A stretch of 64,000 nt of DNA from the NCBI GenBank assembly GCA_023374025.1, contig SIJG01000042.1, positions 682,001 to 746,000 on the forward strand. The letters run 5' to 3'. The translations under genes and the position numbers were made by a program. The notes under the pieces are model-generated. The model worked only from the letters and a program-made list of their open reading frames with translations. It ran no database searches and was not told the origin of the DNA. The DNA comes from Heterodera schachtii. Taxonomy: Eukaryota; Nematoda; Chromadorea; Rhabditida; Heteroderidae. Of this stretch, positions 22,469 through 32,331 are shown piece after piece. Position 1 is the first letter of the stretch. Every line of letters begins with the position of its first letter.

Positions 22469-25003
22469 ATGAGTGCCATTTCCCGCGAATTGGCCAATGC
22501 CCTTCACAATAATCCGAACGCTCCGCCGCCGGGCGGTCGAATTTTGTTGTGCCTTTCTGAGAGTGATGTAACCAAAAAGGATTTGAAGTCAGTTCTTTTT
22601 CCGACCTTCATAATTTATTTTTGAATTTTCTCTCATTTATCAGAGCGAATTTGGACGATTTTTTTGATGGAAATTTGAAAATTGAAGAAATGGGAGCGGA
22701 AGAGTTAATTGAGGAAGCGGAGAAGGAGGCTAAAGCGGCAAATTGTCAGCAGCAATTCGATGGAATTATTTGCTCAAATGTTTTCACTGGGCAAAAAGTT
22801 GGCATTCCCTCGGGGGAAAAGGGAATTTGAAAAATAATAAAAATAAATAAATTTGTCTCTTTCATATGGTGGAAAACCGACGAAAAATGGCGGCCGTTTT
22901 GGGCGTTTTCCTGCGAATGCTTCGGGGCGAAGGCGCCGTTCTAATCATTCGCGAGAATCTTGGTCAAATTTTCCGCAATCTCTCCCTAATTTGGCAGTTT
23001 CTTTAGAAGACTTTTCTGCCAAATTAATCGCCGACCTCACCAAATTCGTCGATGTGTTCGCCGCCAAATGGCAAAATCACACTTTTGGCTTCCGTCTCTA
23101 TGGGATGTGCCAAGTGCAGAATTCGATTTTTTCGCATTCAAATTTCCTCGACGTCCATTGGACGTTGACAAAATCCGAAGAAAATCGTTTGTACGATGAC
23201 AAATTGGCCACTTTCCGGGAATTTCTCGACAAAACTCAGTACACTGAGGACAATGTGGCAAGCTACGAATGGATTTTCGGCAAGGATTTCATAAGCCCAG
23301 GTGGGAGACGGACGAACAGAAGCATAATGGAACAAATCTTTGATCGGTTGAGGCGGCATTGAGGAAAACCGACGCGTGCTGCGCCGTTTCCGTCGCCTTC
23401 GGCCGGGCCAAAAAATGTTGGACATTGGGGTGGGCATCGGAGGAGGGGCACGACAGGCGGCACGGGTGGGCCAACAGTCGCATTCCTTCGCAGAATGACC
23501 CACCGATTGACAGGAGTTCGGCTTGCAAGTGCTCGGCTGTGATCTGTCGTCCAATATGATCCAACATGCATTCGAACGGAATCAGCGCGACAAGGCAACC
23601 TAAACAGATGAGAAAAGGCGACGAGCACACTTTTAGGACCATCGAGTGGAGTATCAAATCGCAGACGCAATGGTCTACCGCTATGAGCCGAACTCTTACG
23701 ACATCGTATTCAGTCGCGATTGTATCCAGCACATTCAGGTGACGGAGCGATGCCGACTTTCCCCGCGATCAATGCCATTCCCTTCCCCGCGATCGATGCT
23801 TTCCCCGCAATCATGCCATCCCCCCTCCCAACCGATGCAATTCCTTTTCTCCGCGATCAATGCCATTCCCTTCCCCGCGATCGATGCTTTCCCCGCAATC
23901 ATGCCATCCCCCCCCCCCAATCGATGCAATTCATTTTCCGCGCGATCAATGCCGCGATTGTTCGGCAGTGCCTTAGGCGCCGCTCTTCGCTCATTCGCTT
24001 CACTTCCTATTTTATTGCAACAATAAATTTTTGATTATTTTAGGACACAAAGGCCCTCTTCCGTCACATTTACGTCTGTTTTGCCGGAATTGGCTTGACA
24101 TTCGTTCGCTTTTAGACTTGGCTAAAGCCGGGAGGGCAATTGCTTCTCACAATGTATGGAAAGGGCCATGGAGTTTTGCAACCGAAGTTCCATGAATATG
24201 TGCGAAAAAGGCAGTACATGTTGAAGACTTTGGATGAGTACAGAGAGGTGAAGCAAAGCAAAGAAAAGCAAAAGAAAAGGGAAAGGGAAAAACAAAGGAA
24301 AAAGGAAAAAAGGAAAAAAAAGGAAAAGAAAAGAGTAAGCCAAAATGCAGCCCAAACGCAAATTCGATCATTTTTACGAATAATTCTATTATCATTTCAA
24401 CGGCACCGCCACCCCAACTCTTTCGCAGAAATTTTTGATAAAATAGCACCACAAAAAGTGATAAAGTGGCTTAAAAGGGACAAAAAACCGGTAAATTAAT
24501 TTCAAAAATGACTTGCCAAAAACTTAGCTTTCGGGATCAAAAAAGAAAAGAGTTGTCGCCGGCCATCTGATTATGAAAGACCCCTTCATATTTATGCCAT
24601 CTTTTGCTTTTTATTTCCGTTTCTCCTCAGACTGCCCACGGCGCCGGTTTCACCAACATTTTCACGGAGGTTTGGAAAAGGGACACTCTTTTCGTATTCT
24701 TTGCTCTGCGACCTTAGAACATGACACCACGTCTAAGGGAGATTTTGGAGATGGAGCGAAGCCGAGCGATTGCTAATGGAGACGAATTTGTGAAGGTGGG
24801 GGGGGGGGCGGAAGAACGAATTGGGAAGGGAGAGACAAATGCCGAAACGGATTAAGAGATTCGGGAAGACATTGTACGACAAATTGCTGGAGGGATGGAT
24901 GGACAAATTGCAATTCATCGACGACGACAACCAAAACTGGCTGCTGCTGCGAGCCGAGAAACCGGTCCATCCTCACGCGTATCTGACCGAAGCGGGCGCT
25001 TAG
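22469..25003 (+). CDS. pmt-2: Phosphoethanolamine N-methyltransferase, PMT-2 type
   Basis: Enzyme of the nematode phosphobase route to phosphatidylcholine. In C. elegans PMT-2 performs the last two SAM-dependent methylations, phospho-monomethylethanolamine to phosphocholine, in the cytosol. Twelve inferred exons, in phase: 22469-22587, 22644-22797, 22866-22962, 22998-23300, 23353-23465, 23514-23594, 23637-23738, 24044-24073, 24116-24247, 24631-24669, 24718-24795, 24857-25003; about 464 aa. The N-terminal half is a degenerate methyltransferase region, as in PMT-2. The C-terminal half carries the linker [23 protein letters not shown] motif [17 protein letters not shown], then [35 protein letters not shown] and [11 protein letters not shown]. 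It ends with [16 protein letters not shown]. Intron 23595-23636 begins GC (AAG|GCAACC). The junction at 22797/22866 lacks an AG acceptor. Absent from vertebrates, hence an antiparasitic target. Confidence 0.93.
23755..23960. repeat. Two-copy tandem repeat in pmt-2-like intron
   Basis: A unit of roughly 90-95 bp, built from CCCCGCGATCAATGCCATTC, then CCCCGCGATCGATGCTTTC, then CCCCGCAATCATGCCATC, is present twice in intron 23739-24043. Each unit is itself made of diverged CGCGATC-containing subunits. Confidence 0.8.
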
Positions 25004-25145
25004 GGAGAGAAAAGAGCGGCGGAGGACGGGGGAAAGGCGTCGAAGAAAAAAGGGATTTACACATACAAATATTCAATTTTAAAATTTAATTGGAATAAAT
25101 GGTAATTTGGGTAAAACTACGTTCATTTGCTGCTCGTCATTTTCT

Positions 25146-25422
25146 TTATAATGCGCACTCCCCCCACTCTTCTTTCTTCCTCCATTCCTTCTTTTCTTCC
25201 TCCTCTCTACTCCTTTTTGCCCTCCTCCGTTTTTCTATACTCTTTTTGCCCTCCCTCCTTTTTCCTCTTTGCACTCCTTTTTCTCCCCCTCCGTTTTTCT
25301 TCCATCTCTTCCGTTCTCCGTCAGTCGGAGTGAATTCGTCGTTGATGTTCGGGTGTTTCTTTGTAAGATCATTCACGAAAATGATTGGTGGCTTTGCGAT
25401 TGCGAAAGTGCTTCCTCCGTCC

Positions 25423-25453
<31 letters not shown>

Positions 25454-26496
25454 TCTTTGCCTCCTCTTTCTCTTCCTCTCTCTCATTCTCTTCCTTTTTC
25501 CCTTTCCCCTCCTCCTCTCTCTCACCTTTCATTTTGTCGTCTTCTTTCTTCATTTGATCAAATTCGGCCTCCAAATAGTCAATTGTCCTTAGTGCACTTT
25601 CATAAAAACACTTTTTCATTTCAGAAAATCGTTCAAAGCACGGCACATAACTCAGATCAAGTCGCGTCTCATTTGTTGGCAACTGATCGGTCGTTTGGTT
25701 TCATTTGATTGGCATTTTTGGCCCAACAAATAAACCTGTTCACAGAAGACCAGACATTTATCCCCTGAACGTGTTGTCAAAATGCCATTCTGTCGGCAGC
25801 ACAGACTGTGGTCCAAATTTTGTGTGGCACAGAAATGAATGACGGAAGCCGATTCGATGGGACAATCATCAGAACGGAAGAACATCGAACGAAGCTGACA
25901 AAAGAGGGAAATGGGAGCGAAGAAGCGATCGAAGGAACCATCTCAGCAGTGTAATTGGAGTAGGAGCATTTGAGAAGACACGGCGGAGGCAAAGCCCAAC
26001 TTTGGCAACATTCCAAGAAAAGCACGTCCGGGGAGACCTAAAAATAACGGATGGACAACAGAAATGCCGCGGCATTCGCGCGGGCACTCGCCTCCATCGG
26101 AGTGAACTGATCCCCGCTGCTTGGCTCTTTTCTGTGGGATTGTTTGGGATTGTCGGTGTGCCATTGCCCATCCTCAACTTTTGCTGTTCGTCCGTCCGCC
26201 CGTGGCCCTTTCTACCCGCGCCTCCTCCCCATCTCTCTCCCCCTCTTCCGTCCGTTCCGTTCAGTGCCATTGTCCGTAATCCGTTCGCTTTGTTTCTTCG
26301 GCAATATCCGCCGTAACAATTGGCAAAATATCCCGGCACCGGCGGAGCACAGCCGCCAGGGTATTCGAGCAGACAACCGCCGAACGCAATGCACTGTTAG
26401 GGGGAGGTCAGCTTAAAAGGGCACAATGGGAAGACCGACCGCAAACGCCGGGGAGAAAAAAGGCGAGAGGAAAAGCGCAACGAAAAAGCCATTCAT
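25146..26496 (-). CDS. Secreted DB-module protein with long K/E-rich tail
   Basis: Nematode DB-module (Pfam 'DB') secreted cysteine-rich protein. Five exons join in phase 0: 26496-26440, 26393-26088, 26037-25939, 25894-25736 and 25682-25146, giving about 385 aa. Exon 1 is a signal peptide (MNGFFVALFLSPFFSPAFA). Exon 2 starts with a small Cys/Gly cluster (CIAFGGCLLEYPGGC, then YFANCYGGYC). The DB core follows the family pattern: VLFLECCQSWALPPPCLLKC, then FCATQNLDHSLCC, then DKCLVFCEQ, then YVPCFERFSEMKKCFYESAL. The last exon continues past the module into over 120 residues rich in Lys and Glu, with a run of at least ten Glu. Typical DB proteins end soon after the last Cys, so this tail is odd. 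It may be real, or a further splice may remove part of it. Function of DB proteins is unknown to me. Confidence 0.82.
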
Positions 26497-28245
26497 TGGG
26501 TCAAAGGAAGCGATTTGAAAGGGGCGATCGGTTGGCATTTCGTTGGGATTTTTCCGAAAGATGAATGTTTTGCTGTTCAAATTACGAAGTGTTTGTCCGA
26601 TTGATTGTAGGGCATTTAAAGTGGGCACTCAAAAGGATTCGTGCGATACATTCGCCGTTTTTGCCCCCCCCCCCCCCCGCGCCTCACTCTCTTCTCCCGC
26701 ACTTTTCGGCCCGTTTACCAAAACTCGCCAATTGCGTTGGATAATTGCCATTCACTGACTCTCTTCTCCCCCATCCGGCGATTGTGCTTTCTCTGCTGAG
26801 TTTGGCCTTCGCAATTTTGGAGTTTTACTTTTGTATAAAATAGTGTAAAATGACAAAAAATATTTTTATTATTTATTTTTATGACTAAAGTGAAAATAAA
26901 GTGCCAACAAATGAAAATAGAAACGGCACATTTGGTTAGTTTATGTTTTTGAATTTTAATTCCATTCATTTGGCCCATAATCACTGCTTCTCTTACTCGC
27001 TTATACTTATGAATTTCCTTATAAAAATGTTTGGATGAAAAGACTCCTCAAAAGAATTTCTCTTTTTGGCAATTTTAACCGATCACTTCGTCAACTTTAA
27101 ATGGCCTTCGACTTAAGCATAACTTTTGGAAGCGCCAGAATGTTATAAGAAAAAGTATGCAAAAAAAAATAATAATTTTAAGATAACTTTTAAGTCCCAA
27201 TGGCTACTAAATATGTTGCTAATATAAATAAATTTTCCTTTTATTCTTTCGTTGGCTCTTCCTCTTCCTCCTCTACCATTCTTCCTCTATTTCTTTCTCT
27301 TTATCCTCTCTCCTTCCTCTCCCTCCTCTCCTGTTCTTCCTCTTCCTCCTCTTCATTCTTCCTCTATTCCCTTCCTCTCCCTCCTCTCCTGTTCTTCCTC
27401 TTCCCTCCTCTCCTGTTCTTCCTCTTCCTCCTCCCCCATTCTTCCTCTTTTCCTTCCTTTTCCGTCGTTGTCCTTCTTTCTCTTCATCCTCTCCCATTCT
27501 TCCTCTATTCCTTTCCTCTTTATCCATTCCTCCTGATCTTTCTCTTTTCCTTCCTCTCCCTCCTCTCCTGTTCTTCCTCTTCCTTCTCTCCCATTCTTCC
27601 TTTACTCCCTTCCTCTCCCTCCTCTCCTGTTCTTCCTCTTTCATTCTTCCTCTATTCCCTTCCTATCGCTCCTCTCCTGTTCTTCCTCTTCCTTCCTTTC
27701 CTGTTCTTCCTCTTCATCCTTTCCTGCTTTCCTTCCTCCCATCATTTTGTTCCTCTTCCGATTGCTTTCCTCAGCCTCTTCTTCTTCTTCTGCTGTTTGT
27801 GATACGCCAAAACTCTCGAGTCATGCAGATTACTGTTAACAGCCAAATGGTCAAAAGAGTCCAACCGAACCATCTGATTTGGAGTTCTTTGGAATGGGAA
27901 ATCGAATGAATTGACAGAGGGGAGGGATTAAGGGAGGGAAAGAGGGGCATTTGGGGGGGGGCAAAACAGAGAAGAAGCGGATGGAGTCAGTCGGGAAAGG
28001 AAAGTGGGAAACAAAAGCGAAAGTGCCAAGGCGGGGGGGGGGGGGAAGGGAAGGGAAAGGGTGGGAAGAAGCGATGGCAAAGAGCACTCAGTGAAATTCA
28101 TCCCCTGGGGAAGACAAAGGTTGGCAATATTTGAATTGGCAGGGAAAAGCCAAAGAAACGGGGGAATATTCGAATTGGCCTTATTTTTAACAAAAGAATT
28201 CATAATTTTGAAAAAATTCCTTCAATAAATAAAAATGCATTGGTA
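26497..28245. other. Intergenic region with pyrimidine-rich array
   Basis: Contains a CT-rich array at about 27250-27790, built on TCTTCCTCTTCCTCCTCTCC-like blocks, and mono-C or mono-G runs near 26665, 27955 and 28035. Between them is AT-rich DNA. No gene supported; the long open frames across the array on both strands are compositional. Confidence 0.6.
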
Positions 28246-29513
28246 TCAATGTACATAAAGAAGATGAAGAAGACAAATGAACATCGTCAACAGCAGAAAC
28301 TTCTTCCATGGCACACTTCCCAAATGGGCCGAGGACGAATTGTCGTCGTCCCCCGTCCGAATTGTGCCGTCGACTGGAGGTGGCTGACGCACAACGGCTG
28401 TGTCATTTTGATCAAAACCGATAGAAATGCCAATTTCTGTCGGTGGAAATGCCGTGGCATGGGAGTAAGGTGCTGAATCGGCCTGTGACTTTTGCGGGGG
28501 TTCCGGTCATTTTGCTCGCGCCTCGGAATCTTTTCTCCCATTCGAAATAATCGGCAAGTGCCAATGGCATCAAATCTGTTGTTTAGGTTTGACACTGAAA
28601 GGACAACAAACAATTGCAGTGCCTTCTTCTTCTTCGTCCAAATACTGCTCCGTCAGTTGCGTCTCCTCCACAATGTTTTCCTCCCCTCGTCCTTCTGTTT
28701 TCTTTCCTCCGTCTCCCAAAATCGCCGCTTTTTCATCGTCCAAATATTCTAAAACATCGTTCTTTTTGCCATTCGAACGGTGCTTCACTTACCATAATCC
28801 ACAAAAGGGTTTCTCTGTAGCATTTTCAGGCCAATCACTGGTGAAGAATTCGGATCTGAAAATGATGGAAAAGTGACAGGGAATGGCGGCACAGAATTTT
28901 AAGTTGGCAAAAAAGAGTGGTTGCACACGCACCCCATAAGGGATGAGATCATAATGTTGTTCGGCCGTACCGGATGCCCTCGGGTCTCTCGGGATGTTGC
29001 AGAATTGGCCAGTGCACACACATTCGACTCCCGAAGTGCCGTCGTCCCTCCAACATCCCTGCGCCAACTCAGCGCCGTCCTTCCGCGCCACCGGACTGAT
29101 CAGCAGACAAAAGGCGATCGAAGTCCGTTTAGGCAGGTTCTCATCTGATCAGAGCAAAACCATACAACAGTTGGGAAGGAAAGGATGAATATGGGCAAAG
29201 ACTGACAGAGAATACACGCGGAGCCGGAACAATTGCTGAAGCGAGTGCAGGGACGAGAGCGATCGAAGCATTCATAGCAGTGAAGGGACAGCACGGAGGG
29301 GAGGAGGAAGAGGAAGAGAGCCAATAGGAAGGAGGGGGAGGAAGTGAGAGCGAAAGAGATGGAAGAGACGAAGGAAACGGAAGAGACGGAAGAAATGAAA
29401 GAGACGGAAGAAAAGGAAGAGACGGAGTGGGAGGACGAATCGCAGGAAGAGTTATCATTAAAATAAAGGATCAATGATGAACATGTAGCGCGACAGACAA
29501 TTACAATGAACAA
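28246..29513 (-). CDS. Ly6/ET-module-like secreted or GPI-anchored protein (5' end unresolved)
   Basis: Cysteine-rich extracellular protein with a three-finger-like (Ly6/uPAR or nematode ET) pattern. Inferred exons in phase: about 29513-29207, 29144-28971, 28855-28793, 28748-28596 and 28436-28246. A hydrophobic signal segment (FLLALFLFLLPSVLS) precedes HCYECFDRSRPCTRFSNC and CSGSACIL. Exon 2 gives SIAFCLLIS, then GCWRDDGTSGVECVCTGQFC with the hallmark CxCxxxxCN ending. An acidic linker follows (QYLDEEEEG). The last exon ends in a hydrophobic tail (WKKFLLLTMFICLLHLLYVH), suggesting a GPI-attachment signal or single membrane segment. No ATG lies in frame in the first exon; the start is probably on an upstream exon or a frame error exists. 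Junction 28596/28436 is the weakest. Confidence 0.72.
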
Positions 29514-29699
29514 TCACTGCTTAATCAGAAAAAAAGCAATGAAATGCGAGAAAATACCTAAAAGAATTAAAGTGCTAGCAAAGTTTAGTCAATTCAGAAT
29601 GGAGGAAACGAACTGCTGACAATGAGAAGTGGAGAAAAGGTGAAGAGAGAAGGGAAAAAATGGAAAATAAATTGGGAAAGTGGGCGAATGACGTAACGA

Positions 29700-30125
29700 A
29701 ATTGGGGAGGAGAAAGAGGAGGAAGAGGAGGAAGAAAGTGGGGAGGAGAAAGAGGAGGAAGAGGAGGAGAAAGTGGAGAAAAGAGGATGAGAGCGGAAAA
29801 AGTGGGGAGGAGAAGGGGGGGGGAAGAAAGTGGGGAGGAAAAGAGGAGAAGAAAGTGGGGAGGAGAAAGAGGAGGAAGAGGGGAAGAGTAGAAAAAAGTG
29901 GGAGGAGGAAGAGAGAAAGAGGAGGAAGAAAGTGGGGAGGAGGAAGAGGAGGAAGAAAGGAAGAGGGAGGAAAAGTGGGGAGGAGAAAGAGGAGAAGAGT
30001 GGAAGAAAGTGGGAGGAGGAAGAGGAGAAAGAGGGGAAGAAAGTGGGAAGGAGGAGAGGAGGAAAAGGAAGAGGAGGGAAGAAAGTGGGGAGGAGAAAGA
30101 GGAGGAAGAGGAGGGAGAAAGTGGC
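29700..30125. repeat. Purine minisatellite (GGAGGAAGAAAGTGGGGAGG type)
   Basis: A degenerate array of short units AGTGGGGAGGAGAAAGAGG with variable GGAAGA fillers. The opposite strand is all pyrimidine. Not coding, despite open frames in several phases. Confidence 0.9.
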
Positions 30126-31845
30126 TTTTAATACTGGTATCGAACTATCGCTCGATACCAAGCTTAAATAAAGTTGAGCAAAGTTATGAGTTATTATTCC
30201 ACAAATAAAATACATATATTGATACTTTTTTAGGTTATTACGGCCAAAAAGACATTACGGAACGGCACCAGGTCAATCGCTAATGCCAAATGAGCAAATG
30301 AAATATAATTAAGGATAATTGACGGAAACATTAAATTTAATTGAAAATATAATAAAAAAAATTTTGTAGGAGCATAAAAAATTAATTTATTGACAACAAA
30401 AGCAGCAGCAGTCAAAAAAGGAAAATGAAATGGGACAGAGCAAACACAGCAAATCCAATCGATCCTCGCCAGCCAACGGTGAAAATGGCAATTTAATGGA
30501 GGAGACTCAAAGGCATGGACAAAATCATTAACGATTAATTGGCCAATAGGCAAAGTAATGAATGCCAATTGAGTCGATTCGGTTGTCCTTTTCGTATGCC
30601 TTAGGGATTAGAGTTGGGCAAATTTGATTTTTCACTTAATTAATTACTGATTTTCTTCTAAAATGGTTTTGTAATTTATGACGTTTAGCAAAAACAATTC
30701 GAAAAACTGTAAAAGTTCCCCCATTTATGCAAATGCATCGCTTTACGTCGCCTCTCTCTGTTTGGCCTGCCATTGAGCGTATCTTTTGCTCGTCTCTGTC
30801 CAACTTGTTCAGTCCGTTATTTGGACCCTTCGCTGAAGTGATCGTCAATCAATTGCAAATAATGGGACATAAACAACGAAAAGATGGAAAAGGACGGACA
30901 ATTGGGGGGGGGGGGGGGGTCATTAGCATAGGCATTCATTCAGCAACAACCACCCGACAACGACAACAACAACAACAACAACCGGATTAGTTGTTGTGTG
31001 TTGGCATTGTGCTCCTCTTCTTCTGATGGGACTGAATTGGCTGCGATGAGTTCGGCTCAAAGAATGGAGAAACAAACAAACAATTAGCAGCAGCTTAATT
31101 GTGCAATTCACTGATACTTTCTGTCCCATTATTTAAAATCGTTTTGAGTTGGGAATTTGTTTTGTTGGCTGAGATTAGTAAAAGAGTAAATTCAGTCAAC
31201 AAATGGTCTGATTGCTTTTTTAAATGATGGTGAAACGGAAGTTAATCCGATCAAAAGAGCGATCCGATTGAATACTAAGCAGCGGCTGACACCATCAGTG
31301 ATCGATCGACCATCTGCCAAAACAATCGCTCTCTCAGGCACATCCGCTCTCTTCTTCTATCTTCCCCTTTCCGTCTTTCTCTCTCTCCACTTTCTCTCTC
31401 TCTATCTCTCCCTCCCTCTCCACCTTTCTGTCTCTATCTCTCTCTCTCTCTCTCTCTCCCTCTCCATCCCTCTATCTTTTTCCTTCTATTATCGTCTCTC
31501 TCTCTCTCTCTCTCTCCATTCCTCTCCCCTATCTCTCTCTCCTCTCCGTCCCTCTACTTTTCGTCTCACTCTCTCTTTCTCTCACCTTCCTCTCCTCTGT
31601 CTCTCTCCCTCCCTCGCAAATTTTTCTCCTTCTCGCCAACATTTTCACTTTTATCCGCTTTTGTCTCAGAAAATATTTTGATTTGAATCTGTTTATTTTG
31701 CTGTTTTCTGTCGATCAGATCAATCCCATCCTTAGATCAGTGCGTGCCGTCCTTTTCTCTCGCTCCGTCTCTCCCTTTCGGCTTCACTTTCTGAATGCAA
31801 ATCGATCAGTTAGTCCATCGTCCGTCCGCTTCTCCCCCTTTCTGC
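30126..31845. other. Intergenic region, no gene seen
   Basis: AT-rich stretch with a poly-G run near 30905, a CAACAA microsatellite (about 30950-30985) and a CT-rich array (about 31375-31620). Nothing here supports a gene. Confidence 0.55.
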
Positions 31846-32331
31846 TTACCTTCTCCCAAATGCCATGAATTCCCTGTCGAATGATCCTCCCCTGTCCATG
31901 TCACTGCTCCTTTTTCCAAATGTCATGAATTCCCTCTGAAATCCGTCCGGAACTCTTTTCCCGAATGCCATAAAATCCCTTTGGAAGTGATCAGACGGTG
32001 CCCCTCGCTTTCCGAAGGCCATAAATTCGCGTTGGAAGGCCTCATTTGGCGAACGTTTTCCAAATGCCATAAAATCGCGTTGAAAGTTTTCTTCGGAGTT
32101 GGCAATTCTTTTGCCGAAGGGAAGGAAATCTCTGCCGAAGCTGTTTCGCTTGTCATCAGAAGCGGACACTGAGAAAGACAGAAGAGAAACCAATGGAAAT
32201 GGAAAAATAATCGGGCACTGACCAAACATTTGACTATTTGCAGTGAAAAAGCCAAAAAGGACGACAAACAAAGCGAAGGGACGCCAATTCAATGGCCAAT
32301 GAATGGAGGAAGAAGAACAGGGACTGATCAT
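31846..32331 (-). CDS. nlp-13: Neuropeptide precursor, NLP-13-like (FMAFamide peptides)
   Basis: Precursor of amidated neuropeptides released by dense-core vesicles. Two exons, 32331-32223 and 32168-31846, join in phase 1 (intron 54 bp), giving 143 aa. The N-terminus has a signal segment (WRPFALFVVLFGFFTANS). Six peptides follow, each ending in Gly for amidation and separated by KR or ending RR: NSFGRDFLPFG, IANSEENFQRDFMAFG, SPNEAFQREFMAFG, GAPSDHFQRDFMAFG, VPDGFQREFMTFG and SSDMDRGGSFDREFMAFG. C. elegans NLP-13 peptides share the (D/R)-x-M-(S/A)-F-amide ending and acidic-aromatic spacing, so this is the best family match. Here Phe replaces Ile before Met. The first peptide diverges to FLPF-amide. 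A donor-like GTAAGC overlaps the stop, so a longer isoform is possible. Confidence 0.85.
   Translation of the reverse strand: MISPCSSSSIHWPLNWRPFALFVVLFGFFTANSQMFGQCPIIFPFPLVSLLSFSVSASDDKRNSFGRDFLPFGKRIANSEENFQRDFMAFGKRSPNEAFQREFMAFGKRGAPSDHFQRDFMAFGKRVPDGFQREFMTFGKRSSDMDRGGSFDREFMAFGRR

Noticed and set aside
22469..29513. Operon of pmt-2, DB and Ly6-like genes
   Set aside because: pmt-2 is on the plus strand and the other two on the minus strand, with kilobase spacing.
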